Shown here: piece after piece, positions 55,204 through 64,000 of the stretch
Position numbering within the stretch: the stretch's first letter is position 1
How the letters are laid out: every line of letters starts with the position of its first letter
NCBI GenBank assembly: GCA_940671915.1
Contig: CALNVZ010002100.1
Location: forward strand, 4,909,142-4,973,141
Source: Paracentrotus lividus
Taxonomy: Eukaryota > Echinodermata > Echinoidea > Camarodonta > Echinidae
Length of the DNA: 64,000 bases
Reading direction: 5' to 3'
Position numbers and translations under genes: made by a program
The notes under the pieces: generated by a model
What the model was told of the DNA's origin: nothing
The model's database searches: none
Seen by the model: the letters and a program-made list of their open reading frames with translations, nothing else

Positions 55204-58200
55204 GTAAATATGACAGCAAGTTTCTAAAATTACTCGTAATTATAAACAAAATGACTATCACTTCCAAAATTGTTTTTATAGTTTATACAATGCAGTCCCA
55301 TACACTGTAAAATATGATGTTTACAATTTACTTCCGGTCTTGGGGACTAACTTAAATTAGTCGGGGTAGACTCCAATATGCACTTGGTTTTTCCAAGCTA
55401 ATTAGAGAAGATGACAGTAGAGTTATGGCCTTATCGTCGTTTCGGAAACCACTCGCTCAAGTGCTTGTACACCAGTGAATGGGGTGGAAAGAGGAACCAA
55501 TGCGTGTGACTGAATCATAATGAAGCGCTGCTGTACAAAGTGAATGGTGGTTTCCTCAATCACGATTATGCCAGAGTTATTTCAAATTCATATTTATTTA
55601 ATGAAAACCAATATTGTTTTTATTGTATCAAAGAAAAAAATTATGGAAAAAGTAAGAATTAGGCCCCCTATGCCAAAAAATGGTAATAACCATTTAAATT
55701 TTAGTTGTTCTGGAGCGGGGCCTGGAGGTAGATTTCGATTTGGCGCAGGCGTTTTTGACCACTATACAAAATCAAAAGGATGCACACGTAGAAAAGTCTA
55801 CAAGTTCGTTTTTGCAGAGCTAGAGAACAATGCATTTTGATTGTTGGGCGCTCTGATTAGCTATCGCGCGGAGCTCCGCCTCCTGGTTGTGATGACTGAA
55901 GTGCGTTGACCGTAACTGAACAACGCGATTCAGCTGTTCCCGATAAATACCGCTTTGTCGTGCGCGCTGTCAATCATAACCAAAGTGGACCCATTTCGCA
56001 AGAAAAAATGCAAGACTCGACTTCACAAAAGGTTAAGCGTAGACCCACTCTTTCAATATTTTTTAGAATAAAGAAGAGAAATATAAAAAGGAACTTCAAC
56101 GAGTCCACTGTCGGACTACGCACAACATTTGAAAATGTATAAAGAAACGAGGACTTACCAAAAAAATATATGACGAATCTAAATTTTGTTGTGACTATTT
56201 GTTCATTGGAAGGCACAATGGTAGTGTATTTCATATGCTAAACGTGATCATTCGAGCGTCATGCATAAATTATTAAATTATGGAGTAAACATTTCTATGT
56301 GATGCATTTGCATCCCCTTCGTTGCACCCGCTGATATATGCGGAGCTCCTGGTTTGAAAACACAGCAAAAATCCCTGACACTATGATTATCCCAGAATCA
56401 CAGAATGTAAACTTTGGTGGATGCATGAAGAGGGGTGGACACAATTATGTCTAGACTTTGCTTTGTTTTTCATTTTGAATTTTTGTGTGTTATCATAATC
56501 CTGACATGTGTGTTTTATTTAGATAAAATGATGATTACTTAATAATGAGGTTGTTTATACTTGACATATTTATATCATATATTCATTTTTCAATGTTTAC
56601 AGCAATTTACTCAACTTGTTGCAGTAGTAATCAGCTTTCTTCTAGAACCAAATAAGGTAATTAATGATTTAAAATTTTAATGCAGTTTTCAATTTCTAGA
56701 AATGTTATGGAAAATTTTACATTAAAAATGACTTAGTGAAAAATTTAAATAATTTACAAATCAGTTTTAAAAGAAAATTAATTAATATTATTTTTAAAAA
56801 GTTACTTCTGGCCAGCAACTCGGCCCCGCCCAAACTATAACACCGAAACCATAATTCTAACCCTAATAATCCACTCCTAACCCTAACAGGGCCTAGTTAG
56901 CCTATGCTCCAAATAATGTATAAAAAACACAAGCCTATATTTTTTTCATAATTGGATCTTATTAGTTTGAGTTGATGCATTCTACACCCAAAATGTTGGA
57001 TTTCTGACATGTAAACAATTGAAAATTCCATTGTCAAATTGAACTTCTTATTTTTCATACTTTCCACAATATGCAGTCAAGTAGATTACTTGGTCAGCTG
57101 GATGAATTTGCAGATGAACAAGGTGTCAGTGGACCAGCTCTAAGGAATGTGGTCAAAAGTCTTCTGGCAGTTCCATACAGTAAGTTGATATTAACTGGAA
57201 GGGCCTCTTTAGCACAGCCTATTTTCCAAATATACACTGCATTCTAATAAAGAGTAAACCCAAATTTGAGAGTCTCACCTTAAAATTATATAACTTAGGT
57301 GACATTAATTTTCATCTCATGTGAAAGAGTAACTCATATTCTATCCAGTGATATTAGACTTATACCTGTGCTGTCATGGATAATTGAACACTTGAGCTCT
57401 AAAAAGAATCCGTTAAAATCAGCTTGTATTAAGTTTTGTCAGAAGCAACCTTGTCTTTCTAATCATTCATTCATTGTTTGAGTTCAGCCTTTCATAAGGG
57501 ACAAAAGCATGGGTGTCGATTGTGGGGGGGATGGGGGGGATGCATCACCCCCCAATAATTTCGGTTGGGGGGATGGTGTGTACAATCATCCCCCCCAATA
57601 TTTTGATATCAAGAAAATTAAAAGTATCATATTAGGTACATATAAATCTACCCATTACAAAATCGTTATCGTAGAAAACGCTTTTATGACATTATTATAT
57701 TATTTTTCAGTCTAAAATGCATATTTCTGACATTCAAAAATCCAAAATTTGCTTACTTAATCGTTAATCTTCCTCGTATGTGCCTGATATACTTTAGTAA
57801 TCATGTAAAATACAATACACCGTGTAGATAATGGAAGCACAGATGTTTCACTATTCACAATTGGAAAAAGATACCCATTAAAATCGATGATAATTAGGAG
57901 CACCGATCCCAGGGTGCATAATATTCCCCCATCCTCAATATTCTACGATGGTCTTGATAAAAAACATAATGAATATTGAAGAGTCTGTAACACTTATCTC
58001 GGCTCTTCATCGACAAGGTAACTTTTGGGGACTCGGACCATTGATTATATAACACACTTTCACTTCATGATCGCATGATGCTTCAAATTCCATTTCAGAT
58101 AACTTGAAAATTGCATGAAAATTTTTAGCTAGCGCTTCGCGCTCGCATAATATACTAATAGGCTATTGTAAACTGTACTTGAATTCGCTCAGATTTTATA

Positions 58201-61200
58201 CGCTAGATATTAACGTCACAATGGTAGCCTACGTTTTAAACAGCAATCCCCTCCCCGTTTCGCTACAAGTATACTGTTCCATCCACAGAAATTCTCTATT
58301 TCTGTGGTTTCATCAGGTCACTATTATTAAGAAATTTTTCAGCTCGCGCTTCGCGCTCGCACAATATGGCCCTAACTGAAATTCTCCCATATTTATATAG
58401 ATTTCCGTTTGTTGGCATTACATCATGATAGTCCGCTTCTAGTCACCAGTTAAAGCCCCTAGCCCTCCATCAATTTCGCGCTTACGTGCATGTAACGCAA
58501 CAACTACCATGTTTCAGTTCAATATTATTGTGAAAAATTTTAAGCTCGAGCTTCGCGCTCGCATTATTACATCCCTATGAATTCGATGAAATTCACAGAC
58601 TATAGTACTCATTCATGCTAATGTGCATGCGTGTGTATCTATAGGCATTACATCATGATGGTCCCCCCTTTAATCAACCAGATATTATGTTTCGCGCTTG
58701 CATTAATTATTCTACAATTAAATGTCCCATTTCATATATTACTGAGAATTTTCGGCTCGCGCTTCGCGCTCGCATAATGGTCCTATGAATTTTTAAATAT
58801 GTACTAGTAGATAATCATATGCATGCATGTGTGTATATCTAGCCATTACATCATGATGGTTCCCCCTTGCACAAACCAGTTAAAGCCCCTTTCCTCGTTT
58901 TGCGCTCGCATTATGCTACAAATGCCACATTTTATGTCACTATTATTGAGAAAATTTTCAGCTCGCGCTTCGCGCTCGCATTATAAAAAGCTAACTGGAA
59001 TTTTGTTTTCATATTTATCATGTTTATATGCAAAAGTGTATACAAACATTACCGCACCTCCAACAATGTGCACTGCGATCATTATACCATTGCATGTGTC
59101 ACATTGAGGAAAAGAGGAAATATCGACGATCATCCCCCCCAATCGCCAAAACAAATCGACACCGTTGGACAAAAGCTTACTTGGACTATCAAAATGCAAG
59201 GGTTGGTTTTGCCCAAACTTTATAGTACAAGGCAGAGGCGGCGGAACGAATTTGAAAGTAGGGGGTCACGATTGAAAAGGGGCACTTTTCTGAAAAAGGG
59301 GGCACTTGAGACCAGAGGCTTAGAGAGAAAAGTATTTAGATAAGTAGAGGTGCGCAGAAAATTTGCCTTTAAATTTTTGCTTTTAAAATTTTAATGGCTT
59401 TGTATTTTATTGATGATGAACAAAAAGAAGCGCCAGCCGAAAATTTTGAGATTATTGTGCATTATAGACCCTATTTAGTATCCGGAGCGCGAAGCGAGAG
59501 CTGAATTTTTTAGCTGAAAATTTGAGTTAACTGTACATTATATAACCTATTTAGTATGTGCGAGTGCGAAGCGCGAGCCGAAAATTTTGAACTCGAAATT
59601 GGGAGATAATTGTGCATCATAATACCCTATTAAACAACCACGATCGCGAAGCTCAAGATGAAAATTATGAGCTTAAAATGGAGTTTATTGTGCATTGTTG
59701 ATCCTATTTAGTATCTGCGAGCGCGAAGCGTGAGCCGAAAATTATGAGCTTGAAATTTGAGTTTATTGTGTATTATAGACCCTATTTAGTATCCGCGAGC
59801 GCGAAGCGTGAGCAGAAAATTTGGGTTTTAATAGACATATTAAGTAACAAGGGGTACATTTTTGTATTAAATTGCCCCTTTTTAGTAATAAAAGTGCCCC
59901 TTTTTAGTATAAGAATGGCATTTTATTAGCTAAGAAAAGGGGCACTTTTTAGTCATGAAAAGGGGCACTTTTAGGGTGGATGAAAAAGTGGGGGGTCACA
60001 GTGCCCCCCCTGCCCCCCTGGTTCCGCCGCCTCTGGTACAAGGCCATTTCTATGTTGTTGTTTTTTTTTTTATCCCCAGTGCTCAGTCATCCATTACAGC
60101 ACAGGTATATGTTTGGTATCATTGAATTAATTTCAAGGTGACTCAAGCTATTAAATTCTAATATGAGGCTATCAAATTTGAGCTAACATTTTTTTTGGGG
60201 GGACGCTCTCTATAGTTGACTTAAATCTGAATTTCTTAAACTGAAAATAAACACAATCATACAGAATGATGTACACAATGGAAATGTTGACACCATTTGA
60301 TAGTAATAATGAATGCATGAATTAGCATTACTATTCATACTTTCCTGATTGGAGTATAATCTTTATTCAAGGGGCATCTTTTCTTATCATTTAGATGTTT
60401 AAGTTTTAAATTAAGATATAAATAATTCATGTTGTCTTACTTTGTTTTCTTAATGAACAGGTGCAGTGAGAAAGAACTTAAGCCCCAGTGACCTAAAAGA
60501 AGACTTTGTTAATCTTGGTAAGAAAAATAATTATATAAATTGCTTTTATTTATGTTAAAACATTAATAAGTAAACAAAAGCTGGTTTCCTTCAGGTAAAC
60601 AAGTCATTGATTCCAAATGAATAAAGTTTGTTGTTGTTTTTTTTGGGTGTCAAACTGAAATGTTAAGAACACTATCAATTGAAAAGATGTACACATGATT
60701 TTTGCAGTCTGAAATTATTTTACAACAATGTCTTCATTGTTATCCTCTACCTATTATTCTTCAGGATTATCTGAAGAGAAAGCAGGCTATGTAGCAAATC
60801 AGGTGAGTATTATCTTCATTTTGATCTTGATGTTGTTGATGTACAAACACCTAGTGTGGCTATCCCGTACATTTAGACAGCAATGCGTAGAGTCGGATGC
60901 CTACTGATCAAGCATTAGATGTTTCTATTAGTTCTTTGGTATTATTTGAAAGAACATGTGGAAAAACAAACTCACAAAAGGGCTAAAGTTACAGTGTGTA
61001 TGTATTTAAAAAATAATTGAGTATTCTTGATACATTTTTAAAGCTGAAAATTAAAATGTATAAATTATAGATTTCCTGATTTCTTGAATAGGTGAAATGA
61101 GGATAAATTCTGTGTATCTACTTTAATTCATAACTCAATGTTTTATTTGATATAGACCTACAATGATCAAAGATAATTCTTTTTTCTTCCCTCAATTTTT

Positions 61201-62237
61201 TTGTCTTTAAGTGAGATTATTACTGTTATTTTCTTGTTTTAAAGTGGAAATGCAATCTAGTCGGGTTATCCAGAAGTGCAGTTGGCCAAACTCTTATGGT
61301 CAATCAACTGGTAGATATGGAATGGAAGTTTGGAGGTAAGAATAACCCAAGTAATGAAATGAAATCAAAACGTATGTTTTGTAATCTTGCTAACATCAGC
61401 AATAAACTTCATTTCACATGTACCACTCCAATGCTAATTAACTCTTTGCATGCCATGCCCATGATCTGCCCTATGCCACATTGAATTGATTCGGCAAATT
61501 CTGAATAGACTTCCTGTCAAATGATCATTTAATTTTTCCATTCTTTAGGAAATTTTAAATGTGAACAATGTCGTTGAATACAATGAATTAAATGTGGAAC
61601 CAAACACTACACAATGCATTCATTGCTACTGTTTGTGTGTGCAAACAGCGGATTAAAATGCACTATAAACGTATTGTGAATGTATTGTGACTTGAGTCGA
61701 ACTTGGCAGTTTGCTGAATGTGCTGCAAGTCCAAGGAAGCGGGCAAGGAGTTGATGCAGTATTCCCTTGAATTTCATCAAAATAATGTTGTAAAAAAAAA
61801 GTTATTTAGGTTGAAATGGTGACTAATTAAAAGATTGTATTGATTATTCTATTCTCATTTTGCATATCTTGGCAAGTCACTATCAACACATTTTACCAAT
61901 AAGTTTGCATATCAAATGGAGGACAATTGAAAGAAAAGGTATGGATATTCAAAAACACTGAAGTAACAAAGCAATCATAATTATAGGTAGGACTAATAAG
62001 ATAAGTTACCAAAACATAAAGCCACAGTCCACTTTGTGAATACCCTAAAGTGGCGTAAAATCTTCACACATTAGCCCACAGCTTTATCTTTTGGTAAGTT
62101 GCCTAAAATATGTTACTTTTGATTTAATCCCTATACAGTGACAGCAGCAAGCAGTGAACTTCAGCAAGTAGGAAGCACATTTATTCAGATGAAGCTTGTA
62201 GTCAACAAGGGAAATAAGACAGAAAATGTCTACATGG
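55117..62237 (+). CDS. COMMD7: COMMD7, COMM domain protein (7 coding exons; C-terminus outside the window)
   Basis: Coding exons 55117-55203, 56603-56656, 57077-57179, 60461-60517, 60765-60802, 61245-61335 and 62139-62237 join in frame into 176 residues. The human protein has 200, so about 25 are missing. Diagnostic stretches are QFTQLVAVVISFLLEPNK, LRNVVKSLLAVPYSAVRKNL, DFVNLGLSEEKAGYV, VGQTLMVNQLVDMEWKFGV and MKLVVNKGNKTENVYM, which follow human COMMD7 almost step for step. The last three exons make up most of the COMM domain. Family role: COMMD proteins form the Commander complex with the CCC and retriever parts, which recycles membrane cargo from endosomes; COMMD7 has also been tied to NF-kB control. 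All introns are GT/AG. The N-terminal 20 residues are divergent. It is head to head with sortilin. Confidence 0.93.
55802..56301 (-). repeat. Right copy of the ~490-bp inverted repeat pair
   Basis: Inverted relative to 51749-52236. The copies bracket exon 1 of both sortilin and COMMD7. Outer ends are CACATAGAAAT, inner ends CGAACTT. The family is not recognised. Confidence 0.88.
56603..56656 (+). CDS. COMMD7: COMMD7 exon 2
   Basis: QFTQLVAVVISFLLEPNK, human QFSALTEVLFHFLTEPKE; acceptor TTTACAG, donor GTAATT. Confidence 0.92.
57077..57179 (+). CDS. COMMD7: COMMD7 exon 3
   Basis: From SSRLLGQLDEFADEQGVSG to NVVKSLLAVPY, then phase 1 before GTAAGT. Matches human VERFLAQLSEFATTNQISLG and IVKSLLLVPN. 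Confidence 0.93.
57509..59166. mobile_element. TIR element with 10-bp TSD (Mutator-like?) and GCG-motif array
   Basis: GGACAAAAGC at 57499-57508 and 59167-59176. Ends ATGGGTGTCGATTGTGG / CAAATCGACACCGTT. Inside are C/G runs and six or more minus-strand copies of GCGAGCGCGAAGCGCGAGC with CATTACATCATGATGGT phrases. The long duplication points to a Mutator-like origin; no transposase seen. COMMD7 intron 3. Confidence 0.75.
59233..60035. mobile_element. hAT-type element, 8-bp TSD, with GCG-motif array
   Basis: Perfect 15-bp TIR CAGAGGCGGCGGAAC / GTTCCGCCGCCTCTG and GTACAAGG duplicated at 59225-59232 and 60036-60043. 803 bp, non-autonomous, with five or so units of the GCG motif and GGGGCACTTTT blocks. 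Same COMMD7 intron. Confidence 0.9.
60461..60517 (+). CDS. COMMD7: COMMD7 exon 4
   Basis: AVRKNLSPSDLKEDFVNL; acceptor GAACAG, donor GTAAGA. Human: ALKKSLTAKQVQADFITL. The intron before it (57180-60460) holds two TIR elements. Confidence 0.92.
60765..60802 (+). CDS. COMMD7: COMMD7 exon 5 (short)
   Basis: LSEEKAGYVANQ after a split Gly codon; human LSEEKATYFSEK. Acceptor TTCAG, donor GTGAGT. Confidence 0.92.
60803..61244 (+). other. COMMD7: COMMD7 intron 5
   Basis: No repeat or ORF of note. Confidence 0.7.
61245..61335 (+). CDS. COMMD7: COMMD7 exon 6: COMM domain
   Basis: Starts WKCNLVGLSRSAVGQTLMVN and ends LVDMEWKFG; the Trp and the NQLVDMEWKFG core are typical of COMM domains. Donor GTAAGA. 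Confidence 0.94.
62139..62237 (+). CDS. COMMD7: COMMD7 exon 7: COMM domain
   Basis: TAASSELQQVGSTFIQMKLV through NKTENVYM, then one base of the next codon and donor GTGAGT. Human: SGSSELEKVGSIFLQLKLV and NQTENVYIE. The final coding exon is not convincingly present before the window ends. Confidence 0.94.
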
Positions 62238-62350
62238 GTGAGTAACACATATTTATTTATTTTTTATTTATTTATTTATTTTAAATTTGTAATAGAACAA
62301 ATCGGCTCCCTAAGTTATCTCTATCCTTCATGCTCCTGATTTTCTTTTTA

Positions 62351-63935
62351 TGCCTCCGCCACCGAAGGTGGTGCCGGAGGCATTATGTTTTCGGGTTGTC
62401 CGTCCGTCCGTACGTCCGTCCCGTTTGTTCTCAGCGATAACTTAAAACGTTTGACGGATCACTTTCAAACTTGGATCATGTATGCATATGGTAAGGACAA
62501 TGATCTGATTAGACTTTGGGATCATTAGGTCAAAGGTCAAAGGTCACAGAGGTCATTGTATGCATGAAAATGGCTCGTTCTCGCCATAACTTAAAAACCG
62601 TTTGACGGGTCAACTTCAAACTTGGGTAATGTGTGGCCTATGGAGGGGCAATGAACTGATTAGATTTTAGGGTCATGAGGTCAAAGGTCAAAGGTCACAG
62701 ATGTCATTGTATAACATGAAAATGGTTCGTTCTCGCAATAACTTAAGAACTGTGTGACGGGTCAACTTCAAACTTGAGTAATGTGTGCATATGGGAGGGG
62801 CAATAATCTGATTAGAATTTAGAGTCATGAGGTCAAAGTTCAAAGGCCACAGAGACATTGTGTACGATGGAATGGCTTGTTCTTGCATAACATATAGCTC
62901 ATTATAGATTTTGGGAGAATCAATTTTTGTTTTTAATCTTCCATAGCAGAATATATATTTGATCTCACACTCAAATACTCTTGTTCAAATTCTGTTATTA
63001 AACCATCTAGACTCTAATTTAGCATTACAAAACTGTGTAAACGTGATCTTCTGGGCCGTGCCTAAACAGGATCACCTGGGAGAGAGTGCAATGTGCAGAG
63101 GTTTGTTGTCAAGTATTGCTCATTATATGCCACAGACTGATACACAAATGCCCACATGCCATACCAGTTCAGCAGTGGTTGTGCATGCCCAGATTCGGGG
63201 TGAGAGTGAAGAAGTATTGCTCATTTTGATGAAATATCTCCCCATGTTTTGCTATACTATAAAGTATCAGTGAAAAGACATGATGGCACATAGGTTATAT
63301 TATCTGCCCATGTATTGATGTGTTATTGAGGACAATATTAGGGACAAGGTCGAGTAAGTTTTGAAAATGCAATTTTTCTACAACAACTATACTTGGCTTT
63401 AGGAACAGTTTGAGTTGGATGAACTAAAACTTGTCAGTGTGATATAAGCAATATAGGATTGATAGGGACAAATAATTTTCATATTGAGGTCATGAAGTCA
63501 AAGGTCAAGGTTCACAGACGTCATTGTATACATGAAAATGGGCACGTTCTTGCTGTAACTTCTGAAACCGTTTATGGATCAACTTCAAACTTGGGTCATG
63601 TGGGAGGAAAGATGAACTGATTAGATTTTTGAGGTCAGGACATCAAAGGTCAATGGTTATTTAGTAAATGACTCGTTTGTGCAATTTCTGAAGGACCTTT
63701 GACAGATCAACTTAAACATGTTATATTTTTTATTATACAGTCAGTAGGCCATCCTTCCTGAGTTGGAAATAATCTGATGATACAACTTTAATAGATTTGG
63801 GGTCAATATCTCAAAGATGTCATGGTGTAAATGGATGTAAAATACTCAACATGCGCATGCCTTTTTTTTCCGATGTGGCAATACGGAGGCATGCCTTCCG
63901 ACCGTGCGCGGTCGAAGATTTCATCTAGTTCTTTT
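62351..63935. repeat. Dispersed repeat with hairpin head and tandem AGGTCAAAGGTCA units
   Basis: Starts with the stem-loop TGCCTCCGCCACC...GGTGGTGCCGGAGGCA, then (CCGT)n. Three ~150-bp units follow (AACTTCAAACTTGGGTAATG, TCTGATTAGA, GAGGTCAAAGGTCAAAGGTC, TTCGTTCTCGCAATAACTTA), then unrelated DNA (about 62890-63470), then one or two more units and a CGGAGGCATGCCTTCCG end. Last COMMD7 intron in the window. Confidence 0.75.
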
Positions 63936-64000
63936 TTAATTCTTGTAATGGAGTTATAACATTTTGTATCACTTTCAGAGACCCCATCCCTATGGAATAA

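Noticed and set aside
55906-56234. ORFs on both strands over the right inverted-repeat copy
   Set aside because: The equivalent frames are not preserved in the left copy at 51749-52236, so there is no sign of coding constraint.
62959-63273. 104-codon ORF as a separate gene
   Set aside because: It lies in a COMMD7 intron between repeat units and shows no recognisable family or codon pattern.
63979-64000. Start of the last COMMD7 exon after TTTCAG
   Set aside because: The phase fits and the first codon would be Glu as in human, but the next residues (TPSLWN) do not resemble the expected LTLPQFY, and only 22 bases are visible.

Overview
This 64 kb window is nuclear DNA of an animal, most likely a marine invertebrate deuterostome such as a sea urchin or a relative. 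It is AT-rich, has short exons with GT/AG introns, and is packed with small TIR transposons, tRNA-derived repeats and a decayed LINE. The taxonomic call is inference from gene content and repeat style. There is no prokaryotic or viral gene organisation.

Three conserved protein-coding genes can be assembled exon by exon. (1) TMA7 (+ strand, four coding exons, 5486-8837) is a complete 64-residue ribosome-associated protein. (2) A sortilin gene, SORT1-like (- strand, 52770 down to 17262), covers about 35 kb with at least 19 recognisable coding exons. They encode signal peptide, propeptide with an R-X-X-R site, VPS10 propeller with Asp-boxes, part of the 10CC module, a transmembrane helix, and a tail ending in YSRL and an acidic DSDEDML signal. 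(3) COMMD7 (+ strand, from 55117) has seven coding exons, and its C-terminal end lies beyond the window. TMA7 and sortilin are convergent; sortilin and COMMD7 are head to head, 2.3 kb apart.

The sortilin gene model is broken in one place. After the exon at 28128-28296, about 120-125 residues (last propeller blade and first half of the 10CC module) cannot be found, and the next exon (26917-27030) has two frame shifts and an internal stop. The spot is beside tandem repeats, a LINE copy and a 25-N gap, so an assembly or consensus fault is likelier than a dead gene.

The rest is mobile DNA, mostly in introns and often nested. TIR and target-site evidence supports hAT-like elements with 5-, 6- and 8-bp duplications, two TTAA-flanked piggyBac-like elements, a TA-flanked Tc1/mariner-like element with very long TIRs, a possible Mutator-like element with a 10-bp duplication, several MITE families, and a 2.7 kb tandem and inverted array of a tRNA-derived SINE enclosed by one perfect 14-bp direct repeat. 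The oddest signal is a CpG-rich mirror-symmetric motif, GCGAGCGCGAAGCGCGAGC, carried in repeated arrays inside at least four elements that have unrelated ends.
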